A stretch of DNA of 64,000 nt from Polaromonas sp. Lineage in GTDB: Bacteria > Pseudomonadota > Gammaproteobacteria > Burkholderiales > Burkholderiaceae. The stretch lies in the NCBI GenBank assembly GCA_013823505.1, contig PNMH01000003.1, positions 33,020 to 97,019 on the forward strand, given 5' to 3'. Position numbers and translations under genes: made by a program. The notes beneath the pieces were generated by a model that saw nothing but the letters and a program-made list of their open reading frames with translations, did no database searches and was not told the DNA's origin. Shown one piece after another: positions 49,801 to 57,833 of the stretch; within the stretch, counting starts at the first letter, position 1; each line of letters opens with the position of its first letter.

Positions 49801-50886
49801 GTGACCTTCTTGCCTGCCTTCGGCCCCGTTTCGTGGTCGCGCGTTCTCCTCACCCTGTTGCTGGCCCTGGCTGCCGCTTGGCTGTGCGTCTGGCTGCGCA
49901 CACCCATCCCCTGGATGATCGGCCCCCTGCTGGCCACTTCGCTGGTGTCGGTGCTGGGTGCGCCCACCGAGAGCTGGACCCCGTTGCGCAACACCGGACA
50001 GTGGGTGATCGGCACCGCGCTGGGCTTGTACTTCACACCCGCCGTGGGCGCGCTGGTGGCCAGCCTGTGGTGGGCGATTGCGCTGGGCATTGCCTGGGCG
50101 TTGCTGCTGGGTCTGGCTTTTGGCGCCTGGTTGCGCCGGCTGCACGCGGGCCATCTGGCCCAACTCACGCCTGCGCAACTGCTGAGCACCACCTACTTTG
50201 CCGGTGCGATTGGCGGGGCGTCGGAGATGACGCTGATCGCCGAGCGCCAGGGTGCCCGCACCGATCTGGTGGCCGCCGCGCACAGCCTGCGCGTGTTGCT
50301 GGTCACGCTCACCATTCCGTTCGCGCTGCAGTTCTGGGGCGTGAGTGGCCTGGACACGCTCACGCTCGGTTTTCGCGAGGTGCAGCCCACCGGCCTGCTC
50401 GCGTTGGCCGGCCTCACGCTGGTGGGCGCGCTGGTGATGCAGCGGCTGGGCCGCGCCAACCCGTGGTTCATGGGCGCGCTGGTGGTCACCATGGTGGTCA
50501 CACTCGCAGGCATCACCTTCTCCGCCATTCCACAAGCGCTGTCCAACGCGGCGCAGCTGGTCATCGGCGTGAGCCTGGGCGTGCGCTTCACGCCCGCGTT
50601 CGTGCACACGGCACCGCGCTGGCTGGCTTCGGTGGCCTTTGCAAGTTTTTTCATGATGGGCATCTGCGCGCTGTTCGGCTGGGCTCTGTCGCAAGCCACC
50701 GGTCTGCATCCCGCCACGCTGCTGCTGGGCACGGCGCCCGGCGGCATCGCCGAGATGGCCATCACCGCCAAGGTGCTGCAGCTCGGCGTTCCCGTGGTCA
50801 CGGCGTTCCAGGTCTGCCGGCTGGTGGCGGTGCTGGTGTTGGCCGAGCCGGTGTACCGCTTCTGGGTGGCGCGGCGCAACGCCTGA
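49801..50886 (+). CDS. AbrB-family integral membrane protein (361 aa)
   Basis: Ten or so hydrophobic helices in two similar halves: TPIPWMIGPLLATSLVSVLG with GQWVIGTALGLYFTPAVGAL in the first, and NPWFMGALVVTMVVTLAGIT with AAQLVIGVSLGVRFTPAFVH in the second. Each half ends with a glycine-rich loop (FAGAIGGASEMTLIAERQGA and LLGTAPGGIAEMAITAKVLQ). This is the AbrB (putative ammonia monooxygenase/duplicated) membrane family, of unproven function. The GTG start has no strong ribosome binding site. It is divergent from the ChaN gene by 56 bp. Confidence 0.87.
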   Translation: MTFLPAFGPVSWSRVLLTLLLALAAAWLCVWLRTPIPWMIGPLLATSLVSVLGAPTESWTPLRNTGQWVIGTALGLYFTPAVGALVASLWWAIALGIAWALLLGLAFGAWLRRLHAGHLAQLTPAQLLSTTYFAGAIGGASEMTLIAERQGARTDLVAAAHSLRVLLVTLTIPFALQFWGVSGLDTLTLGFREVQPTGLLALAGLTLVGALVMQRLGRANPWFMGALVVTMVVTLAGITFSAIPQALSNAAQLVIGVSLGVRFTPAFVHTAPRWLASVAFASFFMMGICALFGWALSQATGLHPATLLLGTAPGGIAEMAITAKVLQLGVPVVTAFQVCRLVAVLVLAEPVYRFWVARRNA

Positions 50887-50899
50887 GCCCCGTCAAGCG

Positions 50900-52051
50900 T
50901 CAGTGTCGGAACTTGCCTTCGCGGGTGACGATGGACAAATCGACCAAGGACATGCCCGCGTGGTCCCCGTCGCGGTAGTTGATGCGGATGCCGTCGATGT
51001 CCAGTTCGGCGTTGCGCAGTCCGGTCAGGAAGCTGGCCCTCGTCGGCGTGGGACCTGCCAGTCGCAGCGCTTCAACCAGCGCTCTGCCGGTGAGGTAACC
51101 CTCCAGGCTGCCATAGGAAAAGGCTTGACCGGGCTTGAAGCGGGCAAAGGCATCCTGATAGGCACGTGTGATACCGGTCTTGCGCTCCCACGGGCTGGGC
51201 AGAACCTGCGCAAACACCATGCCCTGGCCCAGCGGGCCCAGGTGATTCGCCAGCTGGGTGGAGCCGGAATTCACCCCATAGAAGCGCAGCTTGAGGCCAG
51301 CGGCCTGTGATTGCCGGATGAGCTTTTCGTACACCCCGATGCCCCCGTGGTTGAACACCATCTGCGCACGCGCAGTGGCGAGTTTGTCCACCAGGGCCGC
51401 GATGCCCTGGTCGTTGATGTCGGATTTGAAAGGCATGTCGGCCACCAGCTCCATCCCGAGTTCCTTGGCGATGCGTTGCGCATTGGCCAGGTGCAACTCG
51501 CCGGTGGCGGAGTCCGAGCGCAGAAACGCCAGGCGTTGCATGCCCAGGCTGCGTGCCTGCGTCATGAGGGCCCGGAATTCTTCCTTGTGCTCGGCGCGCA
51601 CCGGAAACACCAGGGGTTGATGGGGCGTGCGCAGCGTCGGAGAGCCCGCCATCGGGCCGAACAGCGGCACGTTCTGTTCGATCGCCACCTTCATCACGGC
51701 GGTGGACGGCCCACCTTCGATGGGTCCGAAGAGCAGGAACACCTTGTCTTGCGCCACGAGCCGGCGCGCATTGACCTCGGCGAGTGTCGTCTGGTTGTCG
51801 TCATCCAGCGTTTTCAACACGATCTGACGCCCCAGAACACCGCCAGCACGGTTGGCTTGGTCCAGCGCTGCGGCAACACCCTCGCTCACGGCCACGCCAT
51901 AGTCGTTGGCGCCGCGCTGCAGGGTGAGGGTTTGACCGATCAGGATCTGTTTCTGGGCAACACCGTCTTCGGCCTGAACAGCCACTGCGCCCAAGAGCAG
52001 AAGCGCCGCCATGCCCGCCCTGAGCCATCGCTTTCCCATCAACACACGCAT
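50900..52051 (-). CDS. Orphan periplasmic substrate-binding protein, branched-chain amino acid type (383 aa)
   Basis: A signal peptide (RAGMAALLLLGAVAVQAEDG) then a Peripla_BP_6 fold: KQILIGQTLTLQRGANDYGV, GVLGRQIVLKTLDDDNQTTL, ALVDKLATARAQMVFNHGGI and EGYLTGRALVEALRLAGPTP. Proteins of this type bind amino acids, aromatic acids or amides for ABC uptake. No permease or ATPase genes lie nearby, as is common for the expanded orphan binding proteins of Burkholderiales. ATG 52051 gives the signal peptide at the right distance; AAGGGGG lies upstream. The ligand is unknown. Confidence 0.88.
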   Translation of the reverse strand: MRVLMGKRWLRAGMAALLLLGAVAVQAEDGVAQKQILIGQTLTLQRGANDYGVAVSEGVAAALDQANRAGGVLGRQIVLKTLDDDNQTTLAEVNARRLVAQDKVFLLFGPIEGGPSTAVMKVAIEQNVPLFGPMAGSPTLRTPHQPLVFPVRAEHKEEFRALMTQARSLGMQRLAFLRSDSATGELHLANAQRIAKELGMELVADMPFKSDINDQGIAALVDKLATARAQMVFNHGGIGVYEKLIRQSQAAGLKLRFYGVNSGSTQLANHLGPLGQGMVFAQVLPSPWERKTGITRAYQDAFARFKPGQAFSYGSLEGYLTGRALVEALRLAGPTPTRASFLTGLRNAELDIDGIRINYRDGDHAGMSLVDLSIVTREGKFRH

Positions 52052-52126
52052 GGTCGCCCCCTTTTTGAGTACCCGCTTCAGTATCCCGTTTCTTCCTTGG
52101 TCCGGGCTGACATGGGCCCAAACGCA

Positions 52127-52153
52127 AAGGCCGGCGCTTTCGGCGCCGGCCTT
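52127..52153 (-). terminator. Terminator-like stem-loop downstream of the DUF3567 gene
   Basis: An 11-bp perfect stem AAGGCCGGCGC / GCGCCGGCCTT with a 5-nt loop. On the minus strand it is followed by TTTGCGTTT, a modest T-rich tail, so it probably ends the DUF3567 transcript before the binding-protein gene. Confidence 0.7.
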
Positions 52154-52202
52154 GGGTCGGGGTTGGTCGTGCGATGGCGCCAGAGGGCGCCTGGTCGGCA
52201 AT

Positions 52203-52487
52203 TCAATGCATCACAACGGGCATTTGGGCCAGCTCGGCATAGCCTTCCAGCGTGTCTTCCACCTCTTCCTGCGAAGGGGTGCTTTGCTGCCAGGCGGTGA
52301 TCTGGATCTGGAACATCTCGGCCCAGGAGCCGTCGAGGTAGACCTCTTTGCCCGAGCGCTTGTCCACGATTTCGAAGCCGTGACGGGGAATCTGCGGGCC
52401 TTGGGCCGAGGTGTCTTCACCCTCGGCAGGTGCGTTGGCCAGGATGTGGACCACAGCGAAGGCATCCGAGTCGTAGAGCATGTTCAT
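52203..52487 (-). CDS. DUF3567 family protein (94 aa)
   Basis: A small soluble acidic protein with the family pattern: start MNMLYDSDAFAVVHILANAP, middle RHGFEIVDKRSGKEVYLDGS then WAEMFQIQITAWQQSTPSQE, and an acidic tail. DUF3567 is restricted to betaproteobacteria as far as I know and has no assigned function. AAGGAA lies upstream of the ATG. A terminator-like hairpin follows at 52127, so it appears to be a single-gene transcript. Confidence 0.9.
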   Translation of the reverse strand: MNMLYDSDAFAVVHILANAPAEGEDTSAQGPQIPRHGFEIVDKRSGKEVYLDGSWAEMFQIQITAWQQSTPSQEEVEDTLEGYAELAQMPVVMH

Positions 52488-52640
52488 GACTGAAATTCCT
52501 TGTGTTGCGAAAACCGGCTTCCGGTATCTCTTATATCGGCAAACCTGGGCGGTCTTGAAGTTCTGAGTGCTCTTTACGTGGCAACGTTCCGCCTCATTTC
52601 AAGATGCGTGTGTTTTCCGGCACACATGAGGTCCAAACGC

Positions 52641-53876
52641 CTACGGCATCCGGCTGAGCTGCTGGTCGGCCACATCGCCGCTGGCCTGGGTCACCCGCAG
52701 GCGAACCGGCAGGTGTTGCAGCTCAGGCGCCAGCCACATTTCCACCGTGCTGTCGAATTCCTTGCGCGGCAGGCGCACCAACTGTCGCACGCGCATCTCG
52801 CCCGCAGGCAGGGCGAGCGTGGATTCATCGCCCACCTTGAAGCGCCAGATGTCCGCATCGCCCGTGCCGGCCACCTGCATCTCGATGGTCTGCCCGCTCG
52901 CGTAGGCCTGCGGCCGCGCCTGCAGCAGCCCGGCGATCTGCAGGAACAGGCTCAGGCGGTCCTGGGCACCGGGCAGCAGCACGGCCTCGGGGGCGTTGTT
53001 GCTGAAGCGGATGCGGTTCTGTTCGGCATCGAAGTGCGCGGCCTTCTCGCTGCGGCTTTTGTCGGCGAAGCGCTCCGGGCTCAGGCCCCCTGGGCCCACG
53101 CGGCCCGTGCTGGTCTGCACGCGGCTGCCCAGCAGGAACACCTTCATCTCCATGCGGGCGCTGTAGCGACCGTCGGCCTGCGTCCAGTCGAGCCGGCCTT
53201 CGGCGTTGTAGGCGATGCCCTTGATGCGGCCGGTCACCGCGTAATCCAGTCGGGTGCTGGACGGTGGCAGCGCCGGGGGCTGGGCGCGTGCGGTGGCTGG
53301 CGTGCGCTTTTTCGAAGTAGCGGCCGCCAACAGCTCCTCGTCGGGTAAGGCGCTGGTGCTTTCGTCGTCGCCGCCATCCGACCGTGAGGCCGCTGATTCG
53401 GGAGCCTCGGTATCGGTCATGGCCAGGCGTTCCATCGGCATCGGCTCGGAAGGCGCGGAAGGCGCGGACTCTGCAACCACCGGCGGCTGCGCCGGGGCAT
53501 GCGCGACGGGCTCGGCTCGCGGTGCGGATGGTTCCACCGCCGCCACCGGCGCGGGTGCTGGTGGCCGGGCTGGGGGTGTTGGTCGCGCCGGGGTGGCCGT
53601 GGACTGGGTGGGTGCCGGCGCGGCGGGCACGATCCAGCGCACGGTGCTCACGCGCGTCATCGCCACGGGTGGCGAAGTGCTGGTGGCTGGCGAAACGCCG
53701 CTGTCGGCTGGTGGCACAGGGGCTGGCAAAGCGATGGGTGCCGCGTGTGGCGCAGCTCGGGACAAGCCGGGCAGTTCGCCCACCAGCAGCACGAGGTGCA
53801 CACCCAGGACGCCGGCGATCAGCGCCATCAGCGTGACCCAGTGCGGGGCAGGAGAGGGTGTGCGTCCGGCGTTCAT
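52641..53876 (-). CDS. DUF3108 family envelope protein with N-terminal anchor and Pro/Ala-rich linker (411 aa)
   Basis: One N-terminal membrane helix (VTLMALIAGVLGVHLVLLVG), then about 160 residues rich in Ala and Pro (TonB-like linker), then the DUF3108 domain from about residue 215 (STRLDYAVTGRIKGIAYNAE) to VRLPRKEFDSTVEMWLAPEL and the end. The domain likely sits in the periplasm as a beta-sheet protein; the role is unknown. The ATG overlaps the IclR stop by 4 bases (ATGA), so it is translated with the regulator. In many relatives DUF3108 genes sit next to folate or purine genes (purM/purN); not so here. Confidence 0.85.
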   Translation of the reverse strand: MNAGRTPSPAPHWVTLMALIAGVLGVHLVLLVGELPGLSRAAPHAAPIALPAPVPPADSGVSPATSTSPPVAMTRVSTVRWIVPAAPAPTQSTATPARPTPPARPPAPAPVAAVEPSAPRAEPVAHAPAQPPVVAESAPSAPSEPMPMERLAMTDTEAPESAASRSDGGDDESTSALPDEELLAAATSKKRTPATARAQPPALPPSSTRLDYAVTGRIKGIAYNAEGRLDWTQADGRYSARMEMKVFLLGSRVQTSTGRVGPGGLSPERFADKSRSEKAAHFDAEQNRIRFSNNAPEAVLLPGAQDRLSLFLQIAGLLQARPQAYASGQTIEMQVAGTGDADIWRFKVGDESTLALPAGEMRVRQLVRLPRKEFDSTVEMWLAPELQHLPVRLRVTQASGDVADQQLSRMP

Positions 53877-54754
53877 GGGCTGTGGGTGCCGGGTCGGTGG
53901 CCGAGATCGGCGCTGAGCTGGCGCGCGCTCTCGAGCACGGCGCGGGCCGGAGCACCCGTCCATTCGGTGTCCAGCGTGGCCACGGAGCCGAGCACCACGA
54001 GGCCCAGCGCCAGGTGGCCTTGTGCGTCGAACACCGGCGCGCAGAACCCGCCCACGCCGGGCAGCAGGCTGTGCACCACCCGGGCCATGCCGTGGCGGCG
54101 CGTCTCGTCCAGCAGGGCCTGCACCTCCGACAGGGTGTGCGGCACGTCCAACAGTGGCAGGCCACTGCGCGGCAGCTTCTTCAGGCGGGTCAGTTCGTCG
54201 CGCACCATGGGGCCGATGCGCTGGGCGTCGCGCTCCTCGCTGCCCATGAAGGCGGCGAAGCAGCGGCCCGTGGCCGAGGTGAGCAGCGGCATCACGTCGC
54301 CCAGTCGCAGTGTGACCGGCACCGTCTGTGGCGCTTCGATCCAGTGGACCATGGTGGGTCCCTGGTTGCCCCACACCGCGATGGCCAGGGTGTGACCGGT
54401 TTCGGTGATCAGCGAGGCCAGCCGCTCGCGCGCCAGCTTCACCGCGTCGATGCGGGAGAGGCTGGCCAGACCCAGGCGCAGCGCGGCGGGGCCCAGGTCG
54501 TAACGCGTGCTCACGGGATCCTGCACCACCAGGCCCATGCGCTGGAAGCTCACGAGGTAGCGGTGTGCCTTGGCGGCACTCATGCCGGCGGCGGCGGCGA
54601 GATCGCGCAACATCAGCGCGCCCGGGGCTTCCGACAAGGCATTGAGCAATTCGAAACCGACCTCCACCGACTGGATGCCCGCGCGCTGCGGTTCGTCCTC
54701 GTCCGCGTCAGGGACTGTGGGCGCAGAAAGGGCGTTGTGTTGGGCAGTGGGCAT
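53873..54754 (-). CDS. IclR-family transcriptional regulator (293 aa)
   Basis: Winged HTH: IQSVEVGFELLNALSEAPGA, LMLRDLAAAAGMSAAKAHRY, LVSFQRMGLVVQDPVSTRYD. The effector domain has TGHTLAIAVWGNQGPTMVHW, LRLGDVMPLLTSATGRCFAA and GMARVVHSLLPGVGGFCAPV. IclR regulators control catabolic operons in response to small acids. Its divergent neighbour is the FAH-family hydrolase gene, with a long palindrome in the 186-bp gap. ATG 54754 is used; the frame is open to 54820 but the extra residues are unlike the family. Confidence 0.92.
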   Translation of the reverse strand: MPTAQHNALSAPTVPDADEDEPQRAGIQSVEVGFELLNALSEAPGALMLRDLAAAAGMSAAKAHRYLVSFQRMGLVVQDPVSTRYDLGPAALRLGLASLSRIDAVKLARERLASLITETGHTLAIAVWGNQGPTMVHWIEAPQTVPVTLRLGDVMPLLTSATGRCFAAFMGSEERDAQRIGPMVRDELTRLKKLPRSGLPLLDVPHTLSEVQALLDETRRHGMARVVHSLLPGVGGFCAPVFDAQGHLALGLVVLGSVATLDTEWTGAPARAVLESARQLSADLGHRPGTHSP

Positions 54755-54854
54755 GGGGTGGCGTTGAACAGATAGGACGGTCGGCGGGCAGACAGGTTCA
54801 ATGCAATGTGTGTCAGCCACCCGCGTTCGCGGGTCATCGCCTAGAATCTTGCTC

Positions 54855-54888
54855 TTACGAATAGGTTAATCGATTTCACTAATCGTAA
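54855..54888. promoter_or_regulatory. 34-bp palindrome, putative IclR operator
   Basis: Arms TTACGAATAG (54855-54864) and CTAATCGTAA (54879-54888) pair at nine of ten positions, and the exact centre is AATCGATT (54868-54875), itself a perfect palindrome. It lies 53 bp upstream of the FAH-family start and 100 bp from the IclR start. Its AT-rich composition stands out from the surroundings. Confidence 0.65.
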
Positions 54889-54906
54889 CTATCGGCAGAA
54901 CCACTG

Positions 54907-54930
54907 GCGCAACCACCAGCGCAACCACCA
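54907..54930 (+). repeat. Two tandem copies of a 12-bp sequence in the FAH-gene leader
   Basis: GCGCAACCACCA occurs twice in direct succession (about 54908-54931), just before the AGGAGA ribosome binding site of the FAH-family gene. It may be simple slippage; no function is evident. Confidence 0.6.
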
Positions 54931-54940
54931 GGAGACACTC

Positions 54941-55948
54941 ATGAAACTCGCCACCTACAAGGACGGCTCGCGCGACGGACAACTCGTTGTGGTCTCGCGC
55001 GACCTGAGCACGGCGCATTATGCGACCGGCATTGCGCACAAACTGCAGCAGGCGCTGGACGACTGGAACTTCATCAGCCCCCAGCTGCACGACCTCTACG
55101 TCACCCTCAACCAGGGCAAGGCGCGGCACGCATTTCCGTTCGATCCTGCCCTGTGCATGGCCCCGCTGCCGCGCGCGTACCAGTGGGCCGACGGTTCGGC
55201 CTACATCAACCACGTGGAGCTGGTGCGCGCAGCCCGCAGCAGCGAGGTGCCGCAGTCGTTTTACGCCGACCCGCTGATGTACCAGGGCGGCAGCGACGAT
55301 TTCATCGGGCCCACCGATGACGTGGTGGTGCCCAGTGAAGACTTCGGCATCGACTTTGAAGCCGAGATCGCGGTGGTGACCGGCGACGTGCCCATGAGCG
55401 CCACGCCCGAGCAGGCGCTGGACGGTATCCGCCTGCTGATGTTGGCCAACGACGTGTCGCTGCGCAACCTGATCCCGGCCGAGCTGGCCAAGGGTTTCGG
55501 CTTCTTCCAGAGCAAGCCGGCCACCGCGTTCAGCCCGGTGGCGATCACGCCCGACGAGTTGGGCGACGCCTGGCAAGGCGGCCGTGTGCACCTCACCTTG
55601 CAGAGCACCTGGAACGGTCGCAAGGTCGGCATGTGCGAAGCCGGTCCCGAGATGACCTTTCATTTCGGCCAGTTGATCGCCCACATCGCCAAGACGCGCA
55701 ACGTGCGCGCTGGCTCCATCGTCGGCAGCGGCACGGTGAGCAACAAGAGCGTGGAAGTCGATGGCCGCAAGGAGTGGCCCAAGGGCTACAGCTGCATCGC
55801 CGAGAAGCGCGCCATCGAAACCATCCTGGATGGTCAGCCTTCGACCGCCTTCATGAAGTTTGGCGACACCATCCGCATCGAGATGAAGGGCAAGGACGGT
55901 CAGTCGATCTTCGGGGCAATTGACCAGACGATATCGCCATTGGCCTGA
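54941..55948 (+). CDS. Fumarylacetoacetate hydrolase (FAH) family protein (335 aa)
   Basis: FAH C-terminal fold: the metal site shows DFGIDFEAEIAVVTGDVPMS (paired Glu) and LLMLANDVSLRNLIPAELAK (Asp). Also seen are FGFFQSKPATAFSPVAITPD, MTFHFGQLIAHIAKTRNVRA and GSIVGSGTVSNKSVEVDGRK. The N-terminal ~70 residues form the small cap domain seen in true FAH-like proteins. It hydrolyses a beta-diketo acid or acylpyruvate in aromatic or sugar-acid breakdown; the substrate is unknown. AGGAGA precedes the ATG. Control by the divergent IclR is likely. Confidence 0.92.
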   Translation: MKLATYKDGSRDGQLVVVSRDLSTAHYATGIAHKLQQALDDWNFISPQLHDLYVTLNQGKARHAFPFDPALCMAPLPRAYQWADGSAYINHVELVRAARSSEVPQSFYADPLMYQGGSDDFIGPTDDVVVPSEDFGIDFEAEIAVVTGDVPMSATPEQALDGIRLLMLANDVSLRNLIPAELAKGFGFFQSKPATAFSPVAITPDELGDAWQGGRVHLTLQSTWNGRKVGMCEAGPEMTFHFGQLIAHIAKTRNVRAGSIVGSGTVSNKSVEVDGRKEWPKGYSCIAEKRAIETILDGQPSTAFMKFGDTIRIEMKGKDGQSIFGAIDQTISPLA

Positions 55949-55954
55949 CCGGAT

Positions 55955-56395
55955 TCAGACGGCGTAGACCGCTGCGAGCGAAGCAAACCCCTTGACCTCG
56001 ATCGGGTTGCCGAAGGGGTCGCAGAAGAACATCGTCCACTGCTCGCCGGGCTGCCCTTCAAAGCGCACCTGCGGCGGCAGCACGAATTCGACGCCGGCTT
56101 GCTTCAGGCGCTCAGCAAGCGTTTTCCATTCGGGCAACAACAAGACCAGACCGAAGTGCGGCATGGGCACCAGGTGGTCCCCCACGCGGCCGGTGCGTGT
56201 GGTCTTGAAGGGTTCGCCCAGGTGCAGCGAGATCTGGTGGCTGAAGAAGTCGAAGTCGACCCAGGTCTCGGTGCTGCGACCCTCAAGGCAGCCGAGCACG
56301 CCACCGTAGAAGCGGCGAGCCTCCATCAGGTCGGTGACGTTGAAGGCGAAGTGGAACAGGCTGCGGGTGGTCAGGGTGGTGGCGGAATCGTTCAT
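55955..56395 (-). CDS. VOC (glyoxalase/dioxygenase superfamily) protein (146 aa)
   Basis: A single VOC module pair: SLFHFAFNVTDLMEARRFYG, DFDFFSHQISLHLGEPFKTT, PMPHFGLVLLLPEWKTLAER and MFFCDPFGNPIEVKGFASLA. Metal ligands are probably H15 (FHFAF), H (PHFGL) and E (IEVKG). It could be a lyase, isomerase or dioxygenase; no specific function can be given. ATG 56395 is the only start that keeps the fold intact. It converges with the FAH-family gene (6-bp gap) and may act in the same pathway, but strand and regulation differ. Confidence 0.85.
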   Translation of the reverse strand: MNDSATTLTTRSLFHFAFNVTDLMEARRFYGGVLGCLEGRSTETWVDFDFFSHQISLHLGEPFKTTRTGRVGDHLVPMPHFGLVLLLPEWKTLAERLKQAGVEFVLPPQVRFEGQPGEQWTMFFCDPFGNPIEVKGFASLAAVYAV

Positions 56396-56424
56396 AGCCG
56401 CAGCATACCCAGCCGCAGCAGGCT

Positions 56425-56781
56425 TCAGTGTTCGGCCTTGGTCTGGCAGTCGATGCATCGCATGGCCGTGGGGTTGGCGTGCAGCCGAGCGGCGGGAATG
56501 GACACGCCGCAATCGACACACAGACCGAAACTGCCGTCGGCGATGCGCTGCAGTGCCGCGTCGATCTCGACCAGCTCGGCCGACTCGCGTTCTTCGAGTG
56601 CAAAGGTCAACTCCCGCTCGGTGTTGGCCTGGGCCTGGTCGTCGCTGGCGCTGCCCAAGGCCTCGGCGGCCGATTCGGCGCGGCTCATGGCGCCGCCGTG
56701 CTGGGCGCGCAACTGCGCCTGCACGTCGATGCGCATCTCCTGGAGCTGGGCGGCGAAGGTGTCGGAAATGGAAGCGGTCAT
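56425..56781 (-). CDS. DksA/TraR-type C4 zinc-finger protein (118 aa)
   Basis: An N-terminal helical coiled coil (SDTFAAQLQEMRIDVQAQLR to ERESAELVEIDAALQRIADG), then the family zinc finger: FGLCVDCGVSIPAARLHANP then TAMRCIDCQTKAEH, giving C-x2-C...C-x2-C. DksA-like proteins bind RNA polymerase through its secondary channel and tune transcription with ppGpp. This is a short paralogue without the longer DksA coiled-coil tip, and the usual DD tip motif is not evident, so its activity may differ. GAGGAGA precedes ATG 56781. An FNR-like box lies 80 bp upstream. Confidence 0.9.
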   Translation of the reverse strand: MTASISDTFAAQLQEMRIDVQAQLRAQHGGAMSRAESAAEALGSASDDQAQANTERELTFALEERESAELVEIDAALQRIADGSFGLCVDCGVSIPAARLHANPTAMRCIDCQTKAEH

Positions 56782-56861
56782 GGGTTTCTCCTCGGGACAA
56801 GTGGGACCGCTCTGCGGTCCGGTGGTGCGTCCCATGGTGCGCCTTTTGGCACCTCGCCGGG

Positions 56862-56875
56862 TTGATGCACGTCAA
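56862..56875. promoter_or_regulatory. FNR/Anr-like box between the DksA-like and crotonase-like genes
   Basis: TTGAT-GCAC-GTCAA matches the FNR consensus TTGAT-N4-ATCAA at nine of ten half-site bases. It is centred about 78 bp upstream of the crotonase-like ATG and about 87 bp upstream of the DksA-like ATG, so either promoter could be the target. Confidence 0.55.
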
Positions 56876-56946
56876 TCACAATCCACCGAAGACGAGGGCT
56901 CACGACGCGCCCCTGATTCATAACCCGATTCCCCGAGGAGACCCTG

Positions 56947-57786
56947 ATGACCACCGTGGATTACAGCCGTTACGAAACCCTGGACATCACCCGCCGCGGC
57001 CCCGCCGTGGGCGGTGTGCCCTCGGTGCTCGACATCCGCATGCGCGCCGACGGGCCGGGCGGCAACGGCAAGCTGCCCACCGCCGGCCACGAGGGCCATT
57101 GGGAGCTCAGCGAGATCTGGCGCGACGTGGGGCGCGACGACAGCGTGCGCTGCGCCGTGCTGCGCGGCAGCGGCCTGGGCTTCTCGGGCGGCGGTGATCT
57201 CGCGCTGGTGCAGGACATGGCGACCGACTTCGAGGTGCGCACCCGCGTTTGGAAAGAGGCGCGCGACCTGGTCTACAACGTGATCAATTGCGACAAACCC
57301 ATCGTCAGCGCCATGCACGGCCCAGCCGTGGGCGCCGGGCTGGTGGCCGGCTTGCTGGCCGACATCTCGATCGCCTCGAAGACCGCGAAGATTGTCGACG
57401 GCCACACGCGCCTGGGTGTGGCCGCGGGCGACCACGCGGCCATCGTCTGGCCGCTGTTGTGCGGCCTGGCCAAGGCCAAGTACTACCTGCTGCTGTGCGA
57501 CCCCATCAGCGGCGAGGAGGCCGAGCGCATCGGGCTGGTCTCGCTGGCGGTCGAAGAAGGCCAGTTGCTGGACAAGGCGTATGAAGTGGCCGACCGGCTG
57601 GCCAGTGGCAGTCAGAGCGCGATCCGCTGGACCAAGTATTCGCTCAACAACTGGCTGCGTCAGGCCGGCCCGGCGTTCGACACCTCGCTGGCGCTGGAAT
57701 TCATGGGTTTTGCCGGGCCCGACGTGCACGAAGGTGTGGCATCCTTGCGTGAACGTCGAGCCCCCCGCTACGGCGTGGACGGCTGA
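56947..57786 (+). CDS. Enoyl-CoA hydratase/isomerase (crotonase) family protein, atypical active site (279 aa)
   Basis: Crotonase fold: [20 protein letters not shown] (oxyanion-hole strand), [40 protein letters not shown] and [20 protein letters not shown] with LVSLAV. By eye alignment to rat hydratase, both catalytic glutamates are missing: the CELAM glutamate is V in GAGLVAG, and the QPE glutamate is H in DGHTRLG, followed by [11 protein letters not shown]. So it is unlikely to be a classical hydratase and may be an isomerase, hydrolase or decarboxylase type. GAGGAGA precedes ATG 56947. It is followed 47 bp later by phaM, probably as an operon. Confidence 0.88.
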   Translation: MTTVDYSRYETLDITRRGPAVGGVPSVLDIRMRADGPGGNGKLPTAGHEGHWELSEIWRDVGRDDSVRCAVLRGSGLGFSGGGDLALVQDMATDFEVRTRVWKEARDLVYNVINCDKPIVSAMHGPAVGAGLVAGLLADISIASKTAKIVDGHTRLGVAAGDHAAIVWPLLCGLAKAKYYLLLCDPISGEEAERIGLVSLAVEEGQLLDKAYEVADRLASGSQSAIRWTKYSLNNWLRQAGPAFDTSLALEFMGFAGPDVHEGVASLRERRAPRYGVDG

Positions 57787-57833
57787 GACCCGGCAGCACG
57801 GCAGTCGCCCCTGACACCCCACAGGAGACACCC

